DNA of 64,000 nt from Methylocella silvestris (lineage in GTDB: Bacteria > Pseudomonadota > Alphaproteobacteria > Rhizobiales > Beijerinckiaceae). The notes under the pieces are model-generated. The model ran no database searches, was not told the origin of the DNA, and was given only the letters and a program-made list of their open reading frames with translations. Position numbers and translations under genes: made by a program. The stretch lies in NCBI RefSeq assembly GCF_002891535.1, contig NZ_PDZR01000006.1:1-64000 (forward strand), read 5' to 3'. Positions 26,800-35,636 of this stretch are shown here, piece after piece. Within the stretch, counting starts at the first letter, position 1, and every line of letters begins with the position of its first letter.

Positions 26800-27498
26800 A
26801 TGCAAAGTCTGATCGAAGGCTTCGGCCATTTCAAACGCTCGGTGTTCCCCGAAAAACGCGCCGATTACGAGCGCGCGGCGCGGGCGCAAAATCCGCACAC
26901 CATGATCATCACCTGTTCGGATTCGCGGATCCTGCTCGAGCGCATCTTCTCGTGCGAACTCGGAGAATTATTCGTCTATCGCAATGTCGGAAACATCGTG
27001 CCCCCTTATGGTCAGCAAGTGAGCGGCGAGGTCGCCGCCGTCGAATACGCCGTCAGCGCGCTGAAAGTCCGCCATATCGTCATCTGCGGCCATTCCGACT
27101 GCGGCGCGATGAAGGCGGTCGCCCACCCCGAAGCGCTCGAGGGCAAGCCCTCGACAGCGGCTTGGCTGAAACACGCGGAGACCGCCCGCCACATCGTCGA
27201 TCACCGGCATGCGGGCTGCCGCCACGACGGCGACGCGGACCGGCTGACGCATCTCATCGAGGAGAATGTCGCCGCGCAACTCGACCATTTGCGGACCATG
27301 CCGATCGTCGCCGCCGGGATCGTCTCCGGCGATCTCAAGATCCACGGCTGGGTCTATGACATCGGCCGCGCGGAGCTGCGCGGCTTCGATCCGGCGACGC
27401 GGCGCTTTGCGCCGATCGACGCCGCAGCCGGCGGAAGCGACTGGCCCGAGGCAGCGGCGGCGCCCGTTGCGCCGCCGCGTCTGGCGCGAGGCCTCTGA
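26800..27498 (+). CDS. Beta-class carbonic anhydrase
   Basis: A 232-residue beta-carbonic anhydrase that interconverts CO2 and bicarbonate. Zinc ligands are visible: C39 in ITCSDSRILLE with the D41-R43 dyad, and H98 and C101 in ICGHSDCGAMK. Substrate-access segments FVYRNVGNIVPPYG and GWVYDIGRAEL are intact. The ATG at 26800 gives MQSLIEGFGH, the usual N-terminus; the longer open frame before it is not credible. It lies 68 bp before a SulP transporter, suggesting an inorganic-carbon operon. A short hairpin (ctcctg/caggag) lies at 26642-26657 in the leader, too weak to call a terminator. Confidence 0.94.
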   Translation: MQSLIEGFGHFKRSVFPEKRADYERAARAQNPHTMIITCSDSRILLERIFSCELGELFVYRNVGNIVPPYGQQVSGEVAAVEYAVSALKVRHIVICGHSDCGAMKAVAHPEALEGKPSTAAWLKHAETARHIVDHRHAGCRHDGDADRLTHLIEENVAAQLDHLRTMPIVAAGIVSGDLKIHGWVYDIGRAELRGFDPATRRFAPIDAAAGGSDWPEAAAAPVAPPRLARGL

Positions 27499-27566
27499 GC
27501 GGCGCTGGCGCCTGACCGAAGCTTGCGCTCGGCTCATCCCGCACCTCAACTGAAACGAGCTCTATC

Positions 27567-29072
27567 ATGCGCGATCTCTTTGCACGCCGATCATTTGCCG
27601 ACGATCTCCTTGCGTCTGTTGTAGTCTTTCTCGTCGCGCTGCCCCTCTGCATGGGCATCGCCATCGCCTCCGGAATGCCGCCGGCGAGCGGCCTCATAAC
27701 CGGCATCGTCGGCGGCATTGTCGTCGGCTTCCTTGCCGGGTCGCCGCTGCAGGTCAGCGGTCCGGCCGCCGGCCTTGCCGTGCTGGTGTTCGAACTCGTA
27801 CGCGTCCACGGGATCGCCATGCTCGGACCAGTGGTGCTGCTCGCTGGCCTGATTCAGGTCGCGGCCGGCGTCCTGCAGCTCGGCGTCTGGTTCCGCATGA
27901 CCTCTCCCGCCGTGGTCTATGGCATGCTGGCCGGCATCGGCGTGCTCATCATCGCCTCGCAGCTGCATGTGCTGATCGACGCCTCGCCGCAGGCAGGGGG
28001 TCTTGAAAATCTGCTCGCCATCCCCGCCGCCCTGCTCGGCGCCGGGACGCAAGGCGGGCTGATCGCCGGGGCGCTCGGCCTTGCGACCATCGCCCTGATG
28101 CTAGCCTGGGACAAATTTCGGCCTGCGCGTCTCGCCGCCCTGCCTGGCGCGCTGATCGCCGTCGTCGCAATCACCGCCCTCGCGCAGGGACTTTCGCTCG
28201 GCGTCAAATATGTCGACGTGCCGGAAAATCTCTTCGACGCGGCGCAACTCGTCTCGCTGCCGACCCTTGCCAATCTGCTCGACCCGAAAATCTTCATCGC
28301 CGCGCTCGCCTTCGCCTTCATCGCCAGCGCGGAGACGCTGCTGTCGGCGGCGGCTGTCGATCGCATGCATGACGGGCCGCGCACGCAATATGACCGCGAA
28401 CTGGCGGCGCAGGGCGTCGGCAATGCGATCTGCGGCGCGCTCGGAGCGCTGCCCATGACCGGCGTCATTGTCCGCAGCGCCGCCAATGTTCAGGCCGGCG
28501 GCAAGACGCGGGCTTCCACAATCCTGCACGGCGTCTGGATCCTCGCCTTTGCTCTGCTCGCGCCGGGGCTTTTACGGGCGATTCCGGTGTCCTGCCTCGC
28601 CGGCGTTCTGGTGTTCACCGGCTTCAAAATGCTGAGCCCAAAATATTTCCAGCAATTGCGCCGCTATGGCTATGGCGCGCTCGCCGTCTATGCGGCGACG
28701 GCGGCGGCGATCGTCGCGACGGATCTCCTGACCGGCGTCCTCATCGGCTTTGGTCTGTCGCTCATCCTGCTGACGCTGCGTTCGGCGGCGCTCACCGTCA
28801 ATGTGATCCAGTCGCAAAAACCCGGCGAGGCGCAGCTCCATCTCGACGGCGCCGCAACCTTCCTCAAGGCCCCCGCCCTGGCGAAGGCGCTGGATCAGGT
28901 GCCGGCGGGCACCGTGCTTCACGTCGTGATCGACCGACTGACCCATATCGATCACGCAGCTCTTGAGCTCCTGCGCGACTGGAGCCGGACCGCGCAGGCG
29001 CGCGGCTGCGCCCTTAACGTCGACTGGCAGGAGCTCCAGAACCGGTCGGAAGGCGCAAGACAGGGCGCCTGA
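27567..29072 (+). CDS. SulP-family anion transporter with STAS domain
   Basis: 501 residues, polytopic inner-membrane protein of the SulP (SLC26-like) family. It opens DLLASVVVFLVALPLCMGIA, and the family segment LLSAAAVDRMHDGPRTQYDR precedes the last helices. About ten to twelve hydrophobic helices end near residue 405. A short STAS-like domain follows, with VVIDRLTHIDHAALELLRDW. SulP proteins carry sulfate, bicarbonate or dicarboxylates. Adjacency to a carbonic anhydrase favours bicarbonate (BicA-like), which is inference. The STAS domain is shorter than usual. Sulfate remains the alternative. Confidence 0.88.
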   Translation: MRDLFARRSFADDLLASVVVFLVALPLCMGIAIASGMPPASGLITGIVGGIVVGFLAGSPLQVSGPAAGLAVLVFELVRVHGIAMLGPVVLLAGLIQVAAGVLQLGVWFRMTSPAVVYGMLAGIGVLIIASQLHVLIDASPQAGGLENLLAIPAALLGAGTQGGLIAGALGLATIALMLAWDKFRPARLAALPGALIAVVAITALAQGLSLGVKYVDVPENLFDAAQLVSLPTLANLLDPKIFIAALAFAFIASAETLLSAAAVDRMHDGPRTQYDRELAAQGVGNAICGALGALPMTGVIVRSAANVQAGGKTRASTILHGVWILAFALLAPGLLRAIPVSCLAGVLVFTGFKMLSPKYFQQLRRYGYGALAVYAATAAAIVATDLLTGVLIGFGLSLILLTLRSAALTVNVIQSQKPGEAQLHLDGAATFLKAPALAKALDQVPAGTVLHVVIDRLTHIDHAALELLRDWSRTAQARGCALNVDWQELQNRSEGARQGA

Positions 29073-29080
29073 CCGGACCG

Positions 29081-29126
29081 GCGCGCCCAATAGGCGCGCG
29101 CCCCCCTCGCCCGGCATTCCGCCGGG
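29081..29126 (+). other. Intergenic hairpins after the SulP gene
   Basis: Two small stem-loops: gcgcgcc with ggcgcgc around a five-base loop (29081-29099), and cccggc with gccggg around attcc (29110-29126). Neither has a U-run. They sit between the SulP gene and the first small secreted gene and could stabilise or separate transcript segments. Confidence 0.5.
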
Positions 29127-29156
29127 CCTCAAACCTCAAACCAGGAGACTTCCCAC

Positions 29157-29402
29157 GTGAAAAAACTTCTCACCGCGCTGACCCTCAGCGCGATCTTCGC
29201 CTCCGGCGCCGCATTCGCCTACAACGGCACGCCCAATGCGGCGGCCGGCGCGCGGGGCCACAACGCGCCCTCATCGGCTGAAGCTACTCCCGGCGTCATC
29301 GCCGGTCATCCACACGCCAAGGCGGAGACCTTCCGCGAGGCGGAAGCCGGCGAATCCTACCACGGACCATTCAGCCCGACGCGCAACCACCGCTTCGACT
29401 GA
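29157..29402 (+). CDS. Small secreted protein, paralogue 1
   Basis: 81 residues with a GTG start after gccaggaga-like ccaggaga. A signal peptide is clear: KKLLTALTLSAIFASGAAFA with cleavage after Ala. The mature chain is about 60 residues, rich in Ala, Gly, His and Pro, and ends FREAEAGESYHGPFSPTRNH plus RFD. It shares this tail pattern with the next gene. No family is recognised. Its place behind carbonic anhydrase and SulP suggests co-transcription. A periplasmic location is inferred from the signal peptide. Confidence 0.75.
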   Translation: MKKLLTALTLSAIFASGAAFAYNGTPNAAAGARGHNAPSSAEATPGVIAGHPHAKAETFREAEAGESYHGPFSPTRNHRFD

Positions 29403-29453
29403 ACGGCCAAACCGACCTGCCAGCAAACAGCCTGAAAGATGGGAGACAAAGAC

Positions 29454-29681
29454 ATGAAGAAGCTTTTCGCCTGCGCGGCGCTTGGCGCGATCCTCGCCTC
29501 CGGCGGAGCCTTCGCTTATGGCGGCGGCCCCCGCGACGGAGAGGGAGCCTCGCGTCCGGCGGCGCGGTCGCAGACGCAAGCGTCCGGCGCGCCCCGCGAC
29601 AGGGCGTTTCGCGAAGCGGACGCCGTCGGCCATTACAACGGGCCGCGCGATCCTTTCCTCAAGCGCTACACCTACGACTAG
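29454..29681 (+). CDS. Small secreted protein, paralogue 2
   Basis: 75 residues from the ATG at 29454, preceded by gggaga. The signal peptide MKKLFACAALGAILASGGAF is followed by a Gly/Arg/Ser-rich mature region ending FREADAVGHYNGPRDPFLKR plus YTYD. Alignment by eye with the previous gene gives shared MKKL...AILASG/AIFASG, FAY, FREA and Y.GP..P blocks, so the two are tandem duplicates. It ends immediately before a palindromic element and a terminator. Function unknown; a longer start at 29439 adds only five residues. Confidence 0.75.
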   Translation: MKKLFACAALGAILASGGAFAYGGGPRDGEGASRPAARSQTQASGAPRDRAFREADAVGHYNGPRDPFLKRYTYD

Positions 29682-29715
29682 AGCGCTTCCGATCGCATGG
29701 AAACATGTGATCGAT
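29682..29715. repeat. Dispersed palindromic element, full copy
   Basis: The palindrome at 29690-29713 has arms cgatcgcatg and catgtgatcg around a gaaa loop. One arm base gives a G-T pair relative to the copy at 55137-55160, which pairs perfectly. The head agcgcttcc is shared with the copies at 8074 and 55128. It starts directly after the stop codon of the small secreted gene. Confidence 0.8.
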
Positions 29716-29750
29716 AATCGATCGGAGCCATGAGGCTTGCAACCAAGAGA

Positions 29751-29778
29751 AGGACGCGCCCGCCGGCGCGCCCTTTTT
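29751..29778 (+). terminator. Rho-independent terminator after carbonic anhydrase operon
   Basis: A 10-bp stem with one mismatch (aggacgcgcc / ggcgcgccct) around a cgcc loop, running directly into five T. It lies 70 bp after the second small secreted gene and upstream of dnaG, so it should end the carbonic anhydrase-SulP-small protein transcript. Confidence 0.8.
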
Positions 29779-29794
29779 GCGCGATCCCGGTTAA

Positions 29795-29891
29795 AGCAAA
29801 AGCCGATCTGAGTGAAACGGGCTTTTGCTCTAACCCTCTGTTTCAATGCATCCGCTTTGGCCAAAAAGCTTTCAGCTTTTCGGGCGGATGC
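29795..29891. repeat. Two GC-AT hairpin repeats upstream of dnaG
   Basis: Two inverted repeats. The first has arms agcaaaagcc and ggcttttgct (29795-29829). The second has outer arms gcatccgc and gcggatgc (29848-29891) with an inner aaaagct/agctttt stem. The second resembles intergenic hairpins common in Rhizobiales of the atccg-aaaag type. A related hairpin is at 36763. They lie in the dnaG leader. Confidence 0.65.
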
Positions 29892-29969
29892 TCTAGGATC
29901 GCTGTGGGCTATGGGGAAAAACGCGATCCGGCTTGCCGAAGGGCCCCGATCCGCGTCTTTAGTCGTGAC

Positions 29970-31925
29970 ATGCGCTTTCCCCCTTCCTTCCTCGACGACG
30001 TCAAGGCGAGGCTTCCGGTTTCGGAGGTCGTGCGCCGGCGCGTCAAGCTTTTGCGCGCCGGGCGCGAATGGAAAGGGCTGTCGCCGTTCAATACGGAAAA
30101 GACGCCGTCCTTTTTCGTCAACGACCAGAAAATGGCCTGGTTTGATCTCTCGGCCGGAAAGAACGGCAATATTTTCGACTTTGTGATGGAGACCGAAGGC
30201 CTGTCCTTTCGCGAGGCGGTCGAGCGGCTCGCCGCCGAGGCCGGGCTGGCGCTGCCGCAGGCCTCGCCCGAAGCCGAGGCGCAGGAGCAAAAGCGCGCCG
30301 GCCTGCATGAAACGCTCGGGCTGGCCGTGGAATTTTTCAGCGCGCAGCTTGCCGGAGGGTCGGGCGGCAAGGCGCGCGATTATCTCGCCGGCCGCGCGCT
30401 CTCGGCCGAGGCGCAAAAAAACTTTCGAATTGGTTATGCGCCCGGTGAGAAATTCGCGCTGCGCGACCATCTCGCCGGCAAGGGCGTTCCACGCGAGACG
30501 ATGATCGAAGCCGGGCTTTTGATCCATGGCGAGGATATCGCCGTCCCCTATGACCGCTTCCGCGACCGCATCATTTTTCCGATCTGCGACCGCTCGGGCC
30601 GGCCGATCGCCTTCGGCGGGCGGGCGCTGAACGGCGAGGCGCAGCCGAAATATCTGAATTCGCCGGAAACGACCCTGTTTCACAAGGGCGGCGTGCTGTT
30701 CAATCACCACCGCGCGCGGACGGCGGCGCACGGCGCAGATCGCGTCATCGTCGTCGAGGGCTATGTCGATGTGATCGCTTTATCCGAAGCCGGATTTGCG
30801 GAGACGGTCGCCCCGCTCGGAACGGCCCTGACGCCGGATCAGGCCGAGCTTTTGTGGCAGATGTGCGCGGAGCCGATCCTCTGTTTCGACGGCGACAAGG
30901 CTGGCCGCAAGGCGGCGTATCGGGCGATCGACATGGCCCTGCCGCTGATCGGCGCGGGCCGCTCGCTGCGTTTCGCCCTGCTGCCGGAAGGACAGGACCC
31001 CGACGATCTCATCAGATCTTATGGGCCGGGCGCCATGGCGGACATTTTGTCGCAGGCTGCCTCGCTCTCCGAATTGATCTGGCGGCGCGAGACCGAGACG
31101 GCTGATTTCTCGACGCCGGAGCGGCGCGCCGGATTCGAGCGCCGCCTCGATGAGATCGCCTTGGAAATTCGCGACGAAACCCTGCGGCGCTATTACCGGG
31201 ACGAATTCCGTCAGCGCCGCCAGACTCTGTTCGCGCCGCAGCGCGGCGCCGTAAAGACGCCTTGGCGCGAGACTTTTGGCGGGTCGGCGCAAGGCCAGCG
31301 GCGCGGGACGGGCCGCGGACGCGAGGGCGCAAACCCCGTCGCGGCGGCGCCGGTCCGGCTGACCGCAAGCCCGAGCCTTGCCGGATCGGCGCTAATGCGC
31401 CCCATTTCTGATTCGGGGGCCTTGGCCCTGCCGCCGCGTGAGGCGCTGATCCTGTTGATTTTGATAAATCATCCGGGCCTCGTCGAGCAGCATCTCGAAA
31501 ATATCGCCGACATTGAATTTTCCGGCCGCGACGCCGGCCTCTTGCGCGACCGCCTGATCGACAAGGTCAGCTCGGCGCCGCTCGATCCTGCCGGCGCGCG
31601 CGCCTTCGCGCAGGAGCAGGGCTTTGGCGCAGTGCTGACGCGGCTCGACGCCTTCGCCGCCCATGCCTCGCATTGGTATATGAAGGAAAACGCCGCTGAA
31701 GCGGACGCCGACGAGGTTTTGAAGCAGGCTTTGACCTTGCACCACAGGGAGCGCGGCTTAAATAAGGACCTCCGCGCCGCGCAGCAGGCGTTCGAGCGGG
31801 ATATGACCGACGCCAATCTCGCGCGACTGAAGGCCATCCGCGAGGACCTTAATGCTTTGGGCGGAACGGAGGCCAGTGTCGAGGGGTTTGGGGCGCTCTC
31901 CGGGCGTCAAGGCGGGAGTTTGTGA
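29970..31925 (+). CDS. dnaG: DNA primase
   Basis: A 651-residue primase that makes RNA primers for replication. The N-terminal domain begins MRFPPSFLDDVKARLPVSEV. The usual CHC2 zinc ligands are replaced: the CPFH position reads SPFN (GLSPFNTEKTPSFFV), and the CxxC position reads WFDLSAGKNG. Many alphaproteobacterial primases have partial losses here. The Toprim domain follows with VIVVEGYVDVIALSEAG and LCFDGDKAGRKAA, including the acidic metal-binding residues. The C-terminal DnaB-interacting region is helical. The ATG at 29970 gives the normal N-terminus; the open frame upstream to 29730 is not used. rpoD follows, as in the classic dnaG-rpoD pair. Confidence 0.95.
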   Translation: MRFPPSFLDDVKARLPVSEVVRRRVKLLRAGREWKGLSPFNTEKTPSFFVNDQKMAWFDLSAGKNGNIFDFVMETEGLSFREAVERLAAEAGLALPQASPEAEAQEQKRAGLHETLGLAVEFFSAQLAGGSGGKARDYLAGRALSAEAQKNFRIGYAPGEKFALRDHLAGKGVPRETMIEAGLLIHGEDIAVPYDRFRDRIIFPICDRSGRPIAFGGRALNGEAQPKYLNSPETTLFHKGGVLFNHHRARTAAHGADRVIVVEGYVDVIALSEAGFAETVAPLGTALTPDQAELLWQMCAEPILCFDGDKAGRKAAYRAIDMALPLIGAGRSLRFALLPEGQDPDDLIRSYGPGAMADILSQAASLSELIWRRETETADFSTPERRAGFERRLDEIALEIRDETLRRYYRDEFRQRRQTLFAPQRGAVKTPWRETFGGSAQGQRRGTGRGREGANPVAAAPVRLTASPSLAGSALMRPISDSGALALPPREALILLILINHPGLVEQHLENIADIEFSGRDAGLLRDRLIDKVSSAPLDPAGARAFAQEQGFGAVLTRLDAFAAHASHWYMKENAAEADADEVLKQALTLHHRERGLNKDLRAAQQAFERDMTDANLARLKAIREDLNALGGTEASVEGFGALSGRQGGSL

Positions 31926-32353
31926 CGCTCGGGTCTTTGACTCGTGCGTTTTTATTCATATAGAAGGGGCAAACCCCCGAAGCTCGAGAGCTAGCTTCGG
32001 GCGCTGGTTTGTGTTTGGCGACGAGCGGCGGCAAGCGCGGGCGTCGGCAAAACAAAATATTCACGTGTGCGCTTCAGGGTTGACGCATTTTCAAAGTCCA
32101 CGATCTGGTGACCTATCGCGATCTCGAGGACGTCACGACCTGTTTGCGCGGCCTGGATCGGCGTGCGGGCCGCTCCGCTGCGATCTATGGCGCACGCCAC
32201 CTTAACGGCCGGCCCGAAGCTGGCCCTGTTCATTTTGAAGGACTGTTCTCGACAGACGCAACGCGCCCCGGCGCTTCGCCGCGCAATTTGCCGGCGGGGC
32301 GCAGCCCCTTTGCGCGCGAAGCGTTTGTCTGAACGATCCTTAACGCGGAGACC
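31926..32353 (+). promoter_or_regulatory. dnaG-rpoD intergenic region with hairpin
   Basis: 428 bp with no protein gene I can support. A 9-bp inverted repeat (cccgaagct / agcttcggg, loop of 8) lies at 31976-32001, without a T-run. It may terminate or attenuate the dnaG transcript. The remainder should contain the rpoD promoter, but I cannot pick -35 and -10 boxes with confidence. Repeated gcgc-rich inverted segments appear near 32270-32330. Confidence 0.45.
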
Positions 32354-34417
32354 ATGATGGCGAAGAAGGATAACGAGAAGGCCGAGACGGAAGGCGGCGC
32401 GGTGGAAACCGCGGACAGCCCCCTGCTCGATCTGTCCGACGCCGCCGTCAAGCGGATGATAAAGGCCGCCAAGAAGCGCGGCTTTGTCACCTATGCCGAA
32501 TTGAACGCCGTGCTTCCGTCCGAGGAAGTCAATTCGGAACAGATCGAAGACATTCTGGCGATGCTCAATGAAATGGGCATCAATGTCGTCGAGACCGAAG
32601 AGCAGGAAGACGGCGAAGCCGAGGAAGCCGCCGAGGAAGAGGAAGCCGAAGGCGGCGACCTTGTCGAGGCCTCGACCGTCAAGGCCGTCACGGTCAAATC
32701 CTCCGAGCCGGCCGACCGCACCGACGACCCGGTGCGCATGTATCTGCGTGAGATGGGCTCAGTCGAGCTTTTATCGCGCGAGGGCGAAATCGCGATCGCC
32801 AAGCGCATCGAGGCGGGGCGCGAGGCGATGATCGCCGGGCTGTGCGAAAGCCCGCTGACGTTTCAGGCGATCATCATCTGGCGCGACGAATTGAACGACA
32901 GCAAGGTTCTGCTGCGCGACATCATCGACCTTGAAGCCACCTACGCCGGGCCGGACGGGCGCAATACGCCGAAAATCGACATGACCGCGCCGGGCGCGGC
33001 CGAAGCGCTTGCCGAGCAACAACTGGCCGCCGCCGCTCCGGCGACGGCTCCGCTGACGCCTCCCGCGCGGCTTCGGCCGGCCGGCGAGGACGGCGCGGAG
33101 GCGCCGATCCCCGAGGACGTCTTCGACGAAGAAGACGATATGGAGAATTCCGTATCCCTCTCGGCGATGGAGGCTGAATTGAAGCCGAAGGTGCTCGACA
33201 CCTTCGATCGCGTCGCCGACGCCTATAAGAAGCTGCGCCGGCTGCAGGACCAGAACGTCGAGAACAAGCTCAAGAACGAATCACTCTCGCCGTCGCAGGA
33301 GCGCAAATATAAGTCGCTCAAGAAAGAGATCGTCGCCGACGTCAAATCGCTGTCGCTCAATCCGAACCGGATCGAGGCGCTGGTCGAGCAGCTCTATGAC
33401 ATCAACAAGCGCCTGATCGGGCTCGAGACGAAGCTTCTGCGTCTTGCCGAAGGCTCCGGCGTCTCGCGCGAGGATTTTCTGCGCAATTACCAGAATTCGG
33501 AACTCGATCCGAAATGGCTGCTGCGCGTCTCGAAGCTTGGCGGGCGCGGCTGGCGCGATTTCGTCGCGACCGCCAAGGATCATATCAAGGACCTTCTCGC
33601 CGAAATCCATGCGCTCGCCACGGAAACCGGGCTCGAGATCCAGGAATTTCGCAAGATCGTGCATATGGTGCAAAAGGGCGAGCGCGAAGCCCGGCAGGCG
33701 AAAAAGGAAATGGTCGAGGCCAATCTGCGCCTCGTCATCTCGATCGCCAAGAAATACACCAATCGCGGCCTACAATTCCTTGATCTCATTCAGGAAGGCA
33801 ATATCGGGCTGATGAAGGCGGTCGATAAGTTCGAATATCGCCGCGGCTATAAATTCTCGACCTACGCCACCTGGTGGATCCGGCAGGCGATCACGCGATC
33901 CATCGCCGATCAGGCAAGAACGATCCGCATCCCGGTCCATATGATCGAGACGATCAACAAGATCGTCCGGACCTCGCGCCAGATGCTGCATGAGATTGGC
34001 CGCGAGCCGACGCCAGAAGAGCTCGCCGAAAAGCTCGCCATGCCGCTTGAAAAGGTGCGCAAGGTCTTGAAGATCGCCAAGGAGCCGATCTCGCTGGAAA
34101 CGCCGATCGGCGACGAGGAAGATTCGCATCTTGGCGATTTCATCGAAGACAAAAACGCGATTTTGCCGATTGACGCGGCGATCCAGTCCAATCTGCGCGA
34201 GACGACGACCCGGGTGCTGGCCTCGCTGACGCCGCGCGAGGAGCGCGTGCTGCGCATGCGGTTCGGCATCGGCATGAACACCGATCACACGCTGGAAGAG
34301 GTCGGTCAGCAATTCTCGGTAACACGCGAGCGCATCCGCCAGATCGAGGCGAAGGCGCTGCGCAAGCTGAAGCATCCCTCGCGCTCGCGCAAGCTGCGCA
34401 GCTTCCTCGACAATTGA
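32354..34417 (+). CDS. rpoD: RNA polymerase primary sigma factor RpoD
   Basis: A 687-residue housekeeping sigma-70. Region 1.1 is present, followed by an acidic, low-complexity segment (around 75-105). Region 1.2 includes [21 protein letters not shown] long non-conserved insert follows. Region 2 has [40 protein letters not shown] and the -10 recognition helix [20 protein letters not shown]. Regions 3 and 4 end with [20 protein letters not shown] for -35 recognition. ATG codons at 32354 and 32357 are adjacent; either may be used. Follows dnaG. Confidence 0.97.
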   Translation: MMAKKDNEKAETEGGAVETADSPLLDLSDAAVKRMIKAAKKRGFVTYAELNAVLPSEEVNSEQIEDILAMLNEMGINVVETEEQEDGEAEEAAEEEEAEGGDLVEASTVKAVTVKSSEPADRTDDPVRMYLREMGSVELLSREGEIAIAKRIEAGREAMIAGLCESPLTFQAIIIWRDELNDSKVLLRDIIDLEATYAGPDGRNTPKIDMTAPGAAEALAEQQLAAAAPATAPLTPPARLRPAGEDGAEAPIPEDVFDEEDDMENSVSLSAMEAELKPKVLDTFDRVADAYKKLRRLQDQNVENKLKNESLSPSQERKYKSLKKEIVADVKSLSLNPNRIEALVEQLYDINKRLIGLETKLLRLAEGSGVSREDFLRNYQNSELDPKWLLRVSKLGGRGWRDFVATAKDHIKDLLAEIHALATETGLEIQEFRKIVHMVQKGEREARQAKKEMVEANLRLVISIAKKYTNRGLQFLDLIQEGNIGLMKAVDKFEYRRGYKFSTYATWWIRQAITRSIADQARTIRIPVHMIETINKIVRTSRQMLHEIGREPTPEELAEKLAMPLEKVRKVLKIAKEPISLETPIGDEEDSHLGDFIEDKNAILPIDAAIQSNLRETTTRVLASLTPREERVLRMRFGIGMNTDHTLEEVGQQFSVTRERIRQIEAKALRKLKHPSRSRKLRSFLDN

Positions 34418-34481
34418 TTGCGTATTGCGACGCCGTAATCAGCTCTGAACCGATGACGGCGCGCGATACGCTCTTAAATTT

Positions 34482-34718
34482 TTATTGGACCTTGAACAAT
34501 TGCTGATGCAGGGCGTCCGGAATGCTGCTTTCCGGCATAGCCACCATCATATGGCCGTCCATCTTCACGACATAGACTGTCACCTTCTTGCCGTCGGCAA
34601 GCGTCACTTCCTGCTGTTTCACCAGTTCGACTTTCATCATCTTGGCTTCGACCGCGCTGGCGGCGAACAACAGGGTCGCGCCTAAAAAGGCGGCCGGGAT
34701 CAGGCGTCCGAGCATCAT
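34482..34718 (-). CDS. Small secreted protein of unknown function
   Basis: 78 residues. A signal peptide is clear (LIPAAFLGATLLFAASAVEA with cleavage before KMMKVE). The mature part is about 52 residues: MMKVELVKQQEVTLADGKKV then TVYVVKMDGHMMVAMPESSI, a likely small beta structure with no cysteine. The start is backed by a strong aaggaggtag site; ATGs at 34718 and 34715 are adjacent. It is convergent with rpoD. Not recognised as a named family. Confidence 0.7.
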   Translation of the reverse strand: MMLGRLIPAAFLGATLLFAASAVEAKMMKVELVKQQEVTLADGKKVTVYVVKMDGHMMVAMPESSIPDALHQQLFKVQ

Positions 34719-34961
34719 CTACCTCCTTGGATTGTCGTTACCCGCAGTTGGCGGCGTGGCGGCGGTTCTGCGGTTAAAGATTTGGGTTGAAGCGTATCAA
34801 CGCAGCCGAAGCCCGCCTGCGTTGTTTAGATCCACTCTCCTCCACTCAGGCGAGCGGTGGCGCGGCGTGACTGAACAGTCGCCGAATATTTCGGAGCCGC
34901 AGATAATTTAGTTGCACGGAGCCCCTCCCGGCGCAATAAAATCTCTTATGCAGCGGAAAGC

Positions 34962-35618
34962 CTAGCGCCGGTGCAGTTCGGCGGCCGCCGCCTGATGCGA
35001 CTGCCAGCCGCGTCGCTCGAGCTCGGGGTCCGGGCATTCTTCTTCCGGGTAGCCGAGGCAGAGATAGGCGATGAGCTTCCACGCCGCCGGCGCATCGAGC
35101 GCGCGGCTAATTTCCAGCGGATCGATGATCGAGACCCAGCCCAATCCAAGCCCATGCGCGCGCGCCGTCAGCCACAGCGTATGGATCGCGGCGACCACCG
35201 AGTAATCCAGCATTTCCGGCATGGTGGCGCGCCCAAGGCCGTGTCCCGTCTCTGTCGCATGATCGCAAAAGACGGCGAGATGGACAGGCGCCTCGCAAAG
35301 CCCGGCGAGCTTCAGCCGCGCATACAGCGATGCGCGTTCGCCGTCATAGGCCGCAAGCGCCGCCGCATTGCAGGCGGTAAAATTGGCGATCACCGCCTCG
35401 CGCCGGGCCGGAGTCTCGACGCTGATGAAGCGCCAGGGCTGGCTGTTGCCGACGGAGGGCGAATGCGACGCCACGCCCAATAATTGCTCGACCAATCCGT
35501 CCGGCACCGCGTCGGGGCGGAAGCTGCGCACGTCGCGCCGCCATTTGAAGAGATCCTCGAGCCCGCGCAGGAAGGCTGGGTCGAAGGAAGGCGGCCGTTC
35601 GGCGAGGCGCTCGCTCAA
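34962..35618 (-). CDS. bluB: 5,6-dimethylbenzimidazole synthase BluB
   Basis: A 218-residue flavin-destructase that splits FMN with oxygen to make 5,6-dimethylbenzimidazole, the lower ligand of vitamin B12. It shows the nitroreductase-type fold with the BluB pattern: WRRDVRSFRPDAVPDGLVEQ, ASHSPSVGNSQPWRF, and GLGWVSIIDPLEISRALD with YLCLGYPEEECPDPELERR. These distinguish it from ordinary nitroreductases. It begins 18 bp downstream of the ychF stop and is probably cotranscribed. No cobalamin riboswitch is visible. Confidence 0.9.
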   Translation of the reverse strand: MSERLAERPPSFDPAFLRGLEDLFKWRRDVRSFRPDAVPDGLVEQLLGVASHSPSVGNSQPWRFISVETPARREAVIANFTACNAAALAAYDGERASLYARLKLAGLCEAPVHLAVFCDHATETGHGLGRATMPEMLDYSVVAAIHTLWLTARAHGLGLGWVSIIDPLEISRALDAPAAWKLIAYLCLGYPEEECPDPELERRGWQSHQAAAAELHRR

Positions 35619-35636
35619 GGCGCCCGCCGCCGTAAT

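Noticed and set aside
34719-34961. Cobalamin riboswitch near bluB
   Set aside because: The region is downstream of bluB, which is read with ychF on the minus strand, and no B12-box sequence is seen.
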